Source: an uncultured bacterium (GTDB lineage Bacteria > Actinomycetota > Coriobacteriia > Coriobacteriales > Coriobacteriaceae). From it: DNA of 39,341 nt. A program made the translations under genes and the position numbers. The number at the start of each line of letters is the position of its first letter. The stretch's first letter is position 1. This document shows, piece after piece, positions 1 to 7,730 of the stretch. The notes beneath the pieces are model-generated. The model was not told where the DNA came from and did not search any database. It was given only the letters and a program-made list of their open reading frames with translations. The stretch lies in assembly GCA_905214905.1 (NCBI GenBank), contig CAJMNK010000011.1, positions 1-39,341 of the forward strand. The letters are read 5' to 3'.

Positions 1-117
1 CAGAAGCTCATGAGCCGGGATCAAATCGATCATGGAGCCACCGCAAGCGATCCAGTAGACGCTGTCGAACTTGCCCTTCTCGGCAATTGCCTCTTTGATC
101 AGATCGTGTGCGTTCAT
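1..117 (-). CDS. SIS-domain sugar isomerase/deglycase, FrlB-like (partial, N-terminus only)
   Basis: Only the first 39 codons are in the window; the gene runs off the left edge. The ATG at 117 follows an AAAGGAAC ribosome site. The peptide has a short helix followed by SVYWIACGGSMIDLIPAHEL, which matches the first strand and glycine/serine loop of SIS-domain proteins such as fructoselysine-6-phosphate deglycase FrlB (a VxCGGS-type loop). FrlB-type enzymes split a phosphorylated Amadori compound into glucose 6-phosphate and the free amine. It is the last visible gene of the minus-strand operon, 62 bases after the FrlC-like gene. The family is fairly clear, but the substrate cannot be told from this fragment, and another phosphosugar isomerase is possible. 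Confidence 0.6.
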   Translation of the reverse strand, partial: MNAHDLIKEAIAEKGKFDSVYWIACGGSMIDLIPAHELL

Positions 118-179
118 ATCCAGTTCCTTTCTTGTTTGGCCCGCAATCAATGACGTTGGTTGCGTAGCCGATGGTTGTT

Positions 180-1031
180 TTAGTCAATCAGATATTTCTC
201 GAATGCGGCCATGTTCTTGGCATCTGCCGCCGCCGGGTCATCGTAGTAACGACCGTCCGTGATTTCCTGGCCCAGCATGCCGTCGAAACCATGGGCGTTG
301 AGCGTGGCGACGAAGGCGTCCATATCGTGCTTGCCATCGCCCCACACCAGATGGCCATACGGGTCACCGTCGATAAAGTGCATCTCGTGAATTGCCCCAT
401 CACCAAAGGCGGCAAACCAGTCCTCGAGCGTCTCGCCTGCAACGCCCATCGCGGTTGTATCAACCATGGGCTGTAAGTACGGGCTCGCGACCTCGTCAAT
501 CATGCGCTTCGCATCGGAAACCGTCGTCACAAGGTTGCTCTCCTCGGGACGCAGGCTTTCCATCGTAAGCACCAGACCGTGCTCGCCGGCATACTCCGCC
601 AGAATGGACAAGTGCTCGCGGCTGCGCTTCCAGGCTTCCTCGCGGTCCTCGTCCCAGTCGCCCCAGCCCGAGTTGACGGACATACGGTCGCACCCAAGTA
701 CCTCGGCAAGCTCAATGCCGTGCTTAAAGTACGCCAGGCTGCGCTGTTCATGCAGCGGTTTGCGTGCGCAGTACTGCCAAGGATAGACAACATTCTCGGG
801 GCACAGAGTACGATACCTAAGCCCACGGTCTGCAGCCTTTTTCGCCAAGACCTCAGCCTCAAAGTAGCCCGTGTGGTCGAGCGTCACATGCGGCTCCGCA
901 CACCACAGCTCAATGGACTCAAAGCCCAAGCGCTGCTGCACATCAAGGAAGTAATCGAGCGACCACATGATGTAGTGGATATTCATGCCCGCAATCTGTT
1001 CGCGGTGCAGCGTCGGTTTGGATTCAGTCAT
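180..1031 (-). CDS. Xylose-isomerase-like TIM-barrel epimerase, FrlC-like
   Basis: A 283-residue protein of the sugar isomerase/epimerase (AP endonuclease 2) TIM-barrel superfamily. The expected metal ligands are visible in order: E158 in LTMESL, D191 in MVDTT, H218 in MHFIDG and E256 in GQEIT, the pattern of tagatose 3-epimerase and fructoselysine 3-epimerase FrlC. The start is an ATG with GGAGGCATAAG just upstream; it lies one base after the amidohydrolase stop, so the two are translationally coupled. With a FrlB-like protein downstream, a role in isomerising fructosamine-type compounds is the best guess, but other ketose or inosose epimerases share this fold. Confidence 0.72.
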   Translation of the reverse strand: MTESKPTLHREQIAGMNIHYIMWSLDYFLDVQQRLGFESIELWCAEPHVTLDHTGYFEAEVLAKKAADRGLRYRTLCPENVVYPWQYCARKPLHEQRSLAYFKHGIELAEVLGCDRMSVNSGWGDWDEDREEAWKRSREHLSILAEYAGEHGLVLTMESLRPEESNLVTTVSDAKRMIDEVASPYLQPMVDTTAMGVAGETLEDWFAAFGDGAIHEMHFIDGDPYGHLVWGDGKHDMDAFVATLNAHGFDGMLGQEITDGRYYDDPAAADAKNMAAFEKYLID

Positions 1032-1032
1032 C

Positions 1033-2616
1033 TTATGCCTCCTTATTTCGATCGAACACGATTCGTCCGTCCGACATCGTCATATCAACCGCAAGATCGC
1101 GTGCGTCGCGATAATCGAGGTCGAACACATCCCGATCGAGCACGCAGATATCGGCAAGCTTGCCGGCCTCGAGCGTACCCAGCTCGTCTTCGCGCATCAG
1201 ATCGTACGCGCCCCCGGCAGTCCAAGCGCGCAAGAGCTCGACAAGTGTCAGCGCGTTGGCCTCATTCACGGGCAGTCCATCGTCGAAGTATCCGCCGCAC
1301 GCGCTGTAGATTGACTCGCCCAGGCTCGGAATCAGCAGCGGCAAATCCGTACCACAGCACACCGTGCATCCGGAATCTTCCATGCCGCGGCGATTCCAGC
1401 TGTGCAAAAGTCGCGTCTCGCCAATTTGTCGACGCATCATCGACAGGCAATCCTCGCGCCGGTCCAGCGTCAAAATCTGCGGATAGACCTCGCAAATTCC
1501 ACCTAACTTGCCAAACTCGACAAGATCGGTCGGATCAGAGTTCTCGAGATCGGTAATCGCATGGCGGCGAAGCAACCGTCCATGCTCGTCTCGAGGCAGC
1601 GAGGCATAGAGCGCCACGGTACGACGAACGGCGCCATCGCCCTGGCAATGCAAGGAATATCGGAAGCCGTCAGCATCAATTGCGCTCAGCTCGTTCTCAA
1701 TCAGATCCCACTCGGGCTCCTCGACAACCGTCTTGCCGGCAGCGCCCGCATCGGCCGTGTCCTCATAGGGGTCAATCATCTCGGCAAGCCCCGCCCATAC
1801 GCCTCGATCGGTCATACGGTTGAAGCCAGAAAAACGAACGAACGGACCCCGGAAGCGCTCTCGTGCCTCGCGAGCATATGACAGATTTGCACCGGCACCC
1901 ACCGGCTGCGACATCATAGAGACGCGAACCGTCAGCTCACCAGATTCCTCACGGCGAGCCATTTCGTCGGCAAAACCGTAGTAGTCATCAAACGCCATCT
2001 CCTTGATGGCGGTAACGCCGCGCTCGTTAAGCATGCTCATGTAGTCCGAATACCCCGCACGTACCTCGGGCAGCGCGAGGAAATCGCTCATCATGCGCCA
2101 GATCTTCTCGGCATAGCACGCCTGGGGTGTAAAGCCGTATCGCGCACTGGCGGCAGCATTGAGAACGCAGGTCTCCGCACCCGGTGTAAAGCAGACGACA
2201 GGGATATCGCCAAAACAATCGTCAAACACAGCTGCCGTATTTGCGTTCTCGGCATCCGATGCCAACGTTTCGGGCAGGTTGTGGCCAAAAGCCGCCGCGC
2301 AATCCGGATGATCTTCTTTCCATGCACGCAAGAGCGACACGGCCTCTTTGGCATCAGCGATGCCGGACAGATCAGACCCCAACGTCCGCAGCGCCCAGCC
2401 TGTATAGAAGGTATGCACATCGATCAGGCCAGGCATGACGGTGCGGTCGCCCAGGTCAACTACCTCGTCCGCCTGGGTCAAATACGAAGCTACCTCACAC
2501 TTGGTGCCAACCGCCTCAATTCGATTGCCACGGACCGCTACGAAACCTTCAAACGGCAGGTCCCCCGTACCGGTAAAGACGCTCTTAGACGTCAGGACCG
2601 TCAAACGATCGGTCAT
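1033..2616 (-). CDS. Amidohydrolase family protein, YtcJ-like, with a degenerate HxH motif
   Basis: A 527-residue cytoplasmic hydrolase. Its order of elements is that of Amidohydro_3/YtcJ enzymes: N-terminal beta-sandwich strand (VAVRGNRIEAVG), entry to the barrel (MPGLIDVHTF), a lysine region (TAIKEMAFDD), HCQGDGAV near the middle, a later RHAITDLEN and a C-terminal CCGTDLPL aspartate. The usual metal-binding HxH after PGLID reads H68-T-F70 here, so the second histidine is absent, which is odd for an active binuclear enzyme. The ATG at 2616 is preferred over a GTG at 2625 because AGGTG, overlapping the permease stop, is at ribosome-site distance. It probably removes an acyl or amide group from the imported compound; the substrate is unknown. 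Confidence 0.75.
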   Translation of the reverse strand: MTDRLTVLTSKSVFTGTGDLPFEGFVAVRGNRIEAVGTKCEVASYLTQADEVVDLGDRTVMPGLIDVHTFYTGWALRTLGSDLSGIADAKEAVSLLRAWKEDHPDCAAAFGHNLPETLASDAENANTAAVFDDCFGDIPVVCFTPGAETCVLNAAASARYGFTPQACYAEKIWRMMSDFLALPEVRAGYSDYMSMLNERGVTAIKEMAFDDYYGFADEMARREESGELTVRVSMMSQPVGAGANLSYAREARERFRGPFVRFSGFNRMTDRGVWAGLAEMIDPYEDTADAGAAGKTVVEEPEWDLIENELSAIDADGFRYSLHCQGDGAVRRTVALYASLPRDEHGRLLRRHAITDLENSDPTDLVEFGKLGGICEVYPQILTLDRREDCLSMMRRQIGETRLLHSWNRRGMEDSGCTVCCGTDLPLLIPSLGESIYSACGGYFDDGLPVNEANALTLVELLRAWTAGGAYDLMREDELGTLEAGKLADICVLDRDVFDLDYRDARDLAVDMTMSDGRIVFDRNKEA

Positions 2617-2625
2617 TATAATCAC

Positions 2626-4089
2626 CTACGCCGGAAGCATGCCAGAAATGGCAGTAATGACCAAGCCAAACACGACCATGAAGATGAAGAACTTCCAAAT
2701 GGTCTTCCACCATTGACCAAACGAAATCTTAGCCACGCCAAGGCCGGCAACCGTCATGCCCGCCACGGGACTGATGGTGTTGATGGTCTGGTTGGCAAAC
2801 TGGAGCGCGGTAACGGCCGCCTCGGGATTGAGGCCCATGAGCTCGGTCAGGGGGCCCATAACGGGCATGGTGAGTGCCGCCAGGCCAGAACTCGAGGGAA
2901 CCAGCAAAGAGAGCAGGCCAAGGACGATATACATAAACGTGGTGTAGACCGCGGCGGGTGCACCGGCGAGCGCAGTAGCGAGCGCCTGGAGGATGGTGTC
3001 GATGATCATGCCGCCCTCGGCGATGACCAGAATACCGCGAGCGATACCGATAACGATGGCGGCGTACGCAAAGTCGGCGAGACCTTTAACGAACTCCTCA
3101 GCAATCGTCTGCTGGTCAAGACCGCCCAGGATACCGGCAAGCAAGCCCATGCCAAGGAACACGGCGGAAATCTCATTCATGTACCAACCCTGGGTAACAA
3201 GACCCCAGACGATAATGCCCATACCGCAAGCAAAATCGATAAGCACGAGCTTCTGACGGGTAGTGAACTCTTCCTCGATGGAGGCATCGGTCACGGAAAA
3301 CTCGATACGCTTGAGCTTATCGTCCTCGTACGTAATGGACGACTCGGGGTTTTTCTTGACGCGCATGGCGTAGCGCATGGCCCATGCGATACCGACGACA
3401 GTGAAGATGACCCAAGAAACGGCGCGCAGCCACAGCTGCGGATTGCCCTCGATGCCAATGATGCCTTGGGCGATCAAAACATTAAACGGGTCGATGGTCG
3501 AAGCACAATATCCCAGGTTAGGACCAAGGAAGCAGATGATGAATGCCGTCATCGAGTCATAACCGATACCCATCATGATGGGAATGAAGATGGCATAGAA
3601 CGGCAGGGCTTCCTCAGACATACCAAACGTGGTGCCGCAAATGGACAGCAACGTCATCGTGATGGGAATGATGAGGATGTCCTTGTTCTTGAGCTTTTTA
3701 ATCACACGGCTCATGCCGGCATTCAAAGCGTTGGTCTTGGTGATGATTGCGAACGACCCGCCAATCAATAAGACGAACGCAACGACGTCGGCAGCCTCCT
3801 GGATGCCCTTAGTGGGCGCTTGCAGGACCGCGAAAATATCCTGACCCAGATTGATGGTCTCGCCGGTCTCGGAATCGGTGTGGTTCTTATCGACCTGTTC
3901 ATAGGTTCCAGCAACGGCGACTTCACGCTCGCCCGCCGCTGTCGAAATCATCTTGCGCTGATACTGGCCAGAGGGAACGATCCAAGTCAAGACCGCAAAG
4001 ACAACGATCAGCAAGAACATGATCGTATAGACATGCGGTAATTTGAACTTAAAACGTCTGTTTGTCTTCTTCGCCTTCGTATCTGACAT
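2626..4089 (-). CDS. YfcC-family permease (C4-dicarboxylate/basic amino acid carrier type)
   Basis: A 487-residue integral membrane protein with about a dozen hydrophobic segments, beginning with a basic cytoplasmic N-terminus (KAKKTNRRFKFKLPHVYTIMF) and the first helix ending in WIVPSGQY, which is typical of the YfcC/DcuC-like superfamily. This family carries C4-dicarboxylates, arginine/ornithine or uncharacterised amino acid derivatives. The start at 4089 has a perfect GGAGGT site; an upstream in-frame ATG at 4149 lacks one. It is the first gene after the predicted promoter and ends next to the amidohydrolase start. In this operon it is the only visible uptake system and is expected to import the substrate of the pathway. 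Confidence 0.8.
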   Translation of the reverse strand: MSDTKAKKTNRRFKFKLPHVYTIMFLLIVVFAVLTWIVPSGQYQRKMISTAAGEREVAVAGTYEQVDKNHTDSETGETINLGQDIFAVLQAPTKGIQEAADVVAFVLLIGGSFAIITKTNALNAGMSRVIKKLKNKDILIIPITMTLLSICGTTFGMSEEALPFYAIFIPIMMGIGYDSMTAFIICFLGPNLGYCASTIDPFNVLIAQGIIGIEGNPQLWLRAVSWVIFTVVGIAWAMRYAMRVKKNPESSITYEDDKLKRIEFSVTDASIEEEFTTRQKLVLIDFACGMGIIVWGLVTQGWYMNEISAVFLGMGLLAGILGGLDQQTIAEEFVKGLADFAYAAIVIGIARGILVIAEGGMIIDTILQALATALAGAPAAVYTTFMYIVLGLLSLLVPSSSGLAALTMPVMGPLTELMGLNPEAAVTALQFANQTINTISPVAGMTVAGLGVAKISFGQWWKTIWKFFIFMVVFGLVITAISGMLPA

Positions 4090-4150
4090 AGATACCTCCA
4101 AAGAACTCGAGACTGCATCGCATCTCGCTTCAACGTTTGCACAAGGCAAA

Positions 4151-4168
4151 CGTTCTATGACGTTCTAT
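4151..4168. promoter_or_regulatory. Direct repeat at the permease promoter, candidate operator
   Basis: Two copies of CGTTCTAT lie at 4151-4158 and 4161-4168, exactly 10 bases (one helical turn) apart. They sit directly downstream of the predicted -10 box of the permease promoter, where a bound repressor would block transcription. The adjacent GntR-type gene is the obvious candidate regulator, but most GntR operators are inverted rather than direct repeats, so the assignment is tentative. Confidence 0.4.
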
Positions 4169-4197
4169 AGATTACCAGCAGCTTTTCTCGTCATCAA
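4169..4197 (-). promoter_or_regulatory. Predicted sigma-70-type promoter of the permease operon
   Basis: On the minus strand, TTGATG (4197-4192) is followed by a 17-base spacer and TAATCT (4174-4169). It lies about 80 bases before the permease ATG and after the GntR stop, implying that the permease-amidohydrolase-epimerase-deglycase genes have their own promoter. Confidence 0.55.
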
Positions 4198-4264
4198 GAT
4201 AATTTCAAACTGATTGCCGCAACGCGGTTGAACGGTTGCGTTTGCGCCGTGAACGGTATGGAGA

Positions 4265-4290
4265 CGCCCGGTGAGATGATCCGCCGGGCG
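4265..4290 (-). terminator. Hairpin downstream of the GntR gene, weak terminator candidate
   Basis: CGCCCGG (4265-4271) pairs with CCGGGCG (4284-4290) around a 12-base loop, starting 17 bases after the GntR stop codon. There is no good T-run on the minus strand, so it may only slow or process the transcript. Confidence 0.35.
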
Positions 4291-4307
4291 CTTCCATTCG
4301 CAATGTC

Positions 4308-5051
4308 CTAGATGTCAAAAACGTAGCGAGACCCAACGATCCGCTGACGACCGATGATAAACGGCCGCCGCTGCTCATCGAAAAAGAAGGCTTCCATATA
4401 AAACAAGGGTTCGCCAACGGGAACTGCCAACAACCGAGCGACCTCGGGCGACGCGCACGCGATCTCAAGCGTGCATGGGTCGGTAAACGCGGGCGTGCGG
4501 CCCGTCCGGTTGCGCACGAACTCAAAAATGGATTGGTTAGATAGAGGTGCCGTTGATAGATAGGCGTTGTCCTCGTAAACATATATGTTGTTCTCGAGCA
4601 TGACAGGGACGCCATCGGCAGTACGCACGCGCTCAACGCAGATCAAGTCAGTTCCAACGGGAACACCAAAGAACTGTGCTTCGGTGGAATCCGCCGGCAG
4701 TATCTTTCTCGAAATGACACGCGCCCCCGGTTCCATTCCGTTAACGCGGCATGCGTCCGAAAAACTCTGGACGTCATCCTTCTGGCGAATCTTGCGCTTG
4801 AGCTTGGGGGCATTGACAAACGTGCCTTTCCCCTGTTGCTTCGTTAGATAGCCCTGTTGGACGAGCTCCTCAATAGCGCGTCGCACGGTAACGCGGCCAA
4901 CTTTATAGCTCTCAGCCAATTCGAATTCGTTGGGTATCCGCGCGCCTGCCTTGTAGGCACCGGAGTTGATTTCGTTTTTGATGATATCGATAACCTGTTG
5001 GTACAGCGGTATCGCTGCTTTACCGTCAGTTAGCCCTTCAGTCGGTGGCAT
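4308..5051 (-). CDS. GntR-family transcriptional regulator with UTRA domain
   Basis: A 247-residue regulator. Residues about 13-79 form the winged helix typical of the HutC/FrlR branch (PLYQQVIDIIKNEI, then VGRVTVRRAIEELVQQGYL and the wing GKGTFV at about 74-79). Residues about 90-245 match the UTRA ligand-binding domain, with the ending RPFIIGRQRIVGSRYVF. The start has GGAGAGGGTAT upstream. It is transcribed toward the permease operon and, by analogy with FrlR in E. coli, probably responds to a phosphorylated pathway intermediate. An inverted repeat upstream (5107-5130) may be its own operator. Confidence 0.88.
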   Translation of the reverse strand: MPPTEGLTDGKAAIPLYQQVIDIIKNEINSGAYKAGARIPNEFELAESYKVGRVTVRRAIEELVQQGYLTKQQGKGTFVNAPKLKRKIRQKDDVQSFSDACRVNGMEPGARVISRKILPADSTEAQFFGVPVGTDLICVERVRTADGVPVMLENNIYVYEDNAYLSTAPLSNQSIFEFVRNRTGRTPAFTDPCTLEIACASPEVARLLAVPVGEPLFYMEAFFFDEQRRPFIIGRQRIVGSRYVFDI

Positions 5052-5106
5052 ATACCCTCTCCAAGCACAATTAAGTCTAAAACGGGCTTAGGGGCATTCA
5101 ACAAGT

Positions 5107-5130
5107 CTTTAAGCCCGCATTAGCTTAAAG
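5107..5130. promoter_or_regulatory. Inverted repeat upstream of the GntR gene, candidate operator
   Basis: CTTTAAGC (5107-5114) and GCTTAAAG (5123-5130) form a perfect 8-base inverted repeat with an 8-base spacer, about 55-80 bases upstream of the GntR start. A second nested inverted repeat, CGGGCTTA (5083-5090) with TAAGCCCG (5110-5117), overlaps it. The dyad is the right size for a GntR dimer and suggests autoregulation. Confidence 0.4.
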
Positions 5131-5201
5131 TATGCTAGGTGTCGCACCAAAATGTCGGCTATTTACTCATCAGACCCGAAAAACGCGCAACTACCGCGCT
5201 C

Positions 5202-5861
5202 CTAAGAAAGCGTGAGGAGTTCCGGCAGCTGGTCGATAATCTTGTCCGCGGCATCCTGGCTAAAGCCAAACCGCTCCTCGCGCTTGGCAATCACCGTTAA
5301 CCCCGCCCGTTTGCCGGCAGTGATACCAGGCACCGAATCCTCAACGCAGCAGCAACGGTCCGCAGGCAGCCCCAACAGATCCAGCGCATGCAGGTAGATG
5401 TCGGGCTCGGGCTTGCTCTCCTTAAACTGCTCGCCGCTCACCACATACTCAAAGGCATCCGACAACCCGCACGCATTGAGCACTTCCTCGATGCTATTCA
5501 TGGGAGACGAGCTGGCAAGCGCCACGCGAACGCCGCGGCGCGGCAGCTCTCGAATCGTATCCACAGCGCCCGGGTTAATCAAAGTCTGATAGTCGCGCGG
5601 ACGCTTATGCGCCCACTCGTCCCAACGGGCCAACGCTTTCTCGCCAGTGAAATGCCCCTTACCGGCGCGCTCAAACCAATCGACCAGCATATGCAGGAAG
5701 AACTGATGCGAGGTACCGACTTGCCCATTCAACTCCTCTTGAGTCAGGTTAAGCCCAAGCTCTTTGGCAAACGCGGCAGTCTCGCCCAGGTAGTAATACT
5801 CGGTATCGACAATGACACCGTCCATGTCAAAGATAACGGCGTCGAACGGAAATGCGGACAC
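5202..5861 (-). CDS. HAD-superfamily hydrolase, beta-phosphoglucomutase/phosphatase type
   Basis: A 219-residue HAD subfamily IA protein. Motif I is AVIFDMDGVIVDTE with nucleophile D12 and acid/base D14; motif II is VALASSSPMNSI; the lysine is in ESKPEPDIYLHAL; motif IV is CCVEDSVPGITAGKRAGL. An alpha-helical C1 cap follows motif I, as in beta-phosphoglucomutase and 2-deoxyglucose-6-phosphatase. A GTG start at 5861 is chosen because AGGGAGGG lies just upstream, although the frame is open to 5909. It follows the Cof-type gene after an intrinsic terminator, so it may be expressed separately or at a lower level. The exact substrate is not predictable. Confidence 0.85.
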   Translation of the reverse strand: MSAFPFDAVIFDMDGVIVDTEYYYLGETAAFAKELGLNLTQEELNGQVGTSHQFFLHMLVDWFERAGKGHFTGEKALARWDEWAHKRPRDYQTLINPGAVDTIRELPRRGVRVALASSSPMNSIEEVLNACGLSDAFEYVVSGEQFKESKPEPDIYLHALDLLGLPADRCCCVEDSVPGITAGKRAGLTVIAKREERFGFSQDAADKIIDQLPELLTLS

Positions 5862-5876
5862 GGCACCCTCCCTAAC

Positions 5877-5902
5877 AAAAGGGCGCCTGTAAGCAGGCGC
5901 CC
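5877..5902 (-). terminator. Intrinsic terminator between two HAD genes
   Basis: On the minus strand GGGCGCCTG and CAGGCGCCC form a perfect 9-bp stem with a 4-base loop (5881-5902), followed by TTTTGTT. It lies 22 bases after the stop of the Cof-type gene. Confidence 0.8.
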
Positions 5903-5924
5903 GAACCATGCATTATCGGCGATT

Positions 5925-6767
5925 CTAGCCCAGCAGCTTATCCAGCGCCACCGCAATACCGTCTTCGTTGTTATTGGCGGTCACCATCTGGGCAACTGCC
6001 TTAACCTCATCGACGGCGTTGCCCATGGCAACACCGGTGCCGGCCCACTCAATCATGGACTTGTCGTTCTGGCCGTCGCCAAACGATACGACCTCACTGG
6101 CATCGATGCCGAGCTTGGGCAGGGCGCCCTCGAGCGCGCGGGCCTTGTCGATACCGGGCGCCGTGTACTCAAAGTACCAGTCGGCCGTAAACATGCCCGA
6201 AAGCGTCTGCTTAAAGGGCGCATACATCTCCTCGTGATGCGCCTGCAGGTAGGCTGGATCGCCCGCCGTCAGCAGCTTGTCCACGGGATAAGTGTCCACA
6301 ACCTCATGCAAGCTCTCGACCTCACGGATCTTAAGGTCGCAGGCATCGCGCTCATACTTGACGATATTCTTCTGCGAACCGTCCGGCAGTGTGATCATGC
6401 AGCGATACGAGTCCACGACGTGCAGGTCCCGACCGAGCGAAATCATAGGGATCACGTCAAAATTACGCAGGTGATCAATCAGACGGTGCAGCTCGTCAGC
6501 CGGCATAGCCTGGTCAAAAAGGACCTCATCGGTCTGAGCGTCGACCACATGCGCGCCATTAAAGGCAACCAGCAGACCGTCATGGTTTTGAAGGTCGAGC
6601 TCCTGCGCCAAGGCGTGCAGTCCCCATGCGGGACGGCCCGAAGCCAAGATGAGCTTAATGCCCGACTCCTGCGCCGCGAGCAGCTTCTCGCGCGTACGCG
6701 GGCTAATCACTTTCTGATCGTTGGTGAGCGTACCGTCGATATCCATCGCGATGGCTTTGATTGCCAT
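5925..6767 (-). CDS. Cof-type HAD-IIB sugar-phosphate phosphatase
   Basis: A 280-residue protein of the Cof/YidA group. Motif I is IAMDIDGTLT (D9, D11); motif II is IKLILASGRPAWG; motif IV is VVSFGDGQNDKSMI followed by GVAMGNAVDEVK, diagnostic of HAD-IIB. A C2 alpha/beta cap occupies the middle. The ATG at 6767 is chosen because of AGGGAGGCATAT directly upstream; an upstream ATG at 6809 has no ribosome site. Members dephosphorylate sugar phosphates or flavin/PLP-type phosphates, and specificity cannot be read from sequence. Confidence 0.88.
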   Translation of the reverse strand: MAIKAIAMDIDGTLTNDQKVISPRTREKLLAAQESGIKLILASGRPAWGLHALAQELDLQNHDGLLVAFNGAHVVDAQTDEVLFDQAMPADELHRLIDHLRNFDVIPMISLGRDLHVVDSYRCMITLPDGSQKNIVKYERDACDLKIREVESLHEVVDTYPVDKLLTAGDPAYLQAHHEEMYAPFKQTLSGMFTADWYFEYTAPGIDKARALEGALPKLGIDASEVVSFGDGQNDKSMIEWAGTGVAMGNAVDEVKAVAQMVTANNNEDGIAVALDKLLG

Positions 6768-6916
6768 ATATGCCTCCCTGTCATTGAACAACCTTGTCTG
6801 AGCCATCATACAGAACGCCCATCGCGACTGCGTTTACAACGGGCAAAAAGTCATATTGTCTCGAACATGAACGGCGTGTGGTCGTGAAGCTATATCGCTC
6901 AGGTCAAATACGTCTG

Positions 6917-7591
6917 CTAGCGACGCTCATCCGTCGGTGCGCCCTCGACGATCGCGATGCCCGCCGATGCGCCTAACGCGCTGGCGCCGGCCTCGATGAA
7001 TGCGCAAGCCTCTTCGTAATTATGGATACCGCCCGCCGCCTTGATTGCCACGGCATCGCCGAGCACCTCGTGCATCAGCCGCACGTCCTCGAGCTTAGCA
7101 CCGCCAAAGCTTCTGCCGGTCGATGTCTTAAGGAATCCCGGCTTGGCCTCCAGCGCGATCTCGCATACACGGCGCTTGGCGGCGTCGTCGCCGTCCAGCT
7201 TGCACATCTCGACGATTACCTTGTCAGTGATGCCATGCGCGCGACAAAAATCAGCAATGGTAGTCATCTCGCGCTCGATGGCATCAAAATCGCGGTTCTC
7301 GATCGACCCCTGATTCAAAACGTAGTCAATCTCGGTAAAGCCACACGCAGCGTATTCCTCAAACCTCGCAAGCTTCTCCTCAAGCGTCATAGTGCCCTGG
7401 GGAAAGTCGATGGCGCCGGCAAGGATGATGTCAGAGCCCTCGAGCATGGCGCGGCCCGTCTCGTACTCCTGAAGGTTCGCAAATACGCAGCGAAAGTTGT
7501 ACTTTAACGCCTTCTCGACATACTGCTCAAACGTGTCCTCGGGGGCATCGATATAGTCGATGTATTTATTGATGGGTTTGGCAAGTGTCAT
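6917..7591 (-). CDS. deoC: Deoxyribose-phosphate aldolase
   Basis: A 224-residue class I aldolase that splits 2-deoxyribose 5-phosphate into glyceraldehyde 3-phosphate and acetaldehyde, the last step of deoxynucleoside catabolism. The Schiff-base lysine is K155 in GFLKTSTGR, the proton-relay lysine is K184 in AIKAAGGI, and D89 in TEIDYVLN corresponds to the catalytic aspartate. Length is normal for the family. AAGGAGGCCCAGC precedes the ATG. No other deo genes adjoin it; two inverted repeats in the upstream gap (7626-7649, 7711-7730) suggest repressor control. Confidence 0.95.
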   Translation of the reverse strand: MTLAKPINKYIDYIDAPEDTFEQYVEKALKYNFRCVFANLQEYETGRAMLEGSDIILAGAIDFPQGTMTLEEKLARFEEYAACGFTEIDYVLNQGSIENRDFDAIEREMTTIADFCRAHGITDKVIVEMCKLDGDDAAKRRVCEIALEAKPGFLKTSTGRSFGGAKLEDVRLMHEVLGDAVAIKAAGGIHNYEEACAFIEAGASALGASAGIAIVEGAPTDERR

Positions 7592-7625
7592 GCTGGGCCT
7601 CCTTGTTCAGGACTGACAACCGATT

Positions 7626-7649
7626 CGTGGTTTCACGCGAAAAACCACG
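7626..7649. promoter_or_regulatory. Inverted repeat in the deoC upstream region
   Basis: CGTGGTTT (7626-7633) and AAACCACG (7642-7649) form a perfect 8-base inverted repeat with an 8-base spacer, about 35 bases upstream of the deoC start codon. It could be an operator or a leader hairpin. Confidence 0.4.
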
Positions 7650-7710
7650 TTCAATGTACGCCCGACATACAAGGACAGCGTCCGCATTCCGACAAGTGGT
7701 ATGAAATTAG

Positions 7711-7730
7711 CTGTAAACGTATATTTACAG
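7711..7730. promoter_or_regulatory. Palindromic operator candidate upstream of deoC
   Basis: CTGTAAACGTATATTTACAG has perfect 7-base arms around CGTATA. Size and symmetry fit a LacI- or DeoR-family dimer site. It lies about 120 bases upstream of deoC and may equally serve an unrecognised rightward transcript. Confidence 0.45.

Noticed and set aside
2281..3771. 496-codon open frame on the plus strand
   Set aside because: It is antisense to the permease and amidohydrolase genes, has no ribosome site and gives a low-complexity, charged translation. It reflects third-position GC bias.
5388..6887. 499-codon open frame on the plus strand
   Set aside because: Antisense to two clear HAD phosphatase genes; no recognisable domain.
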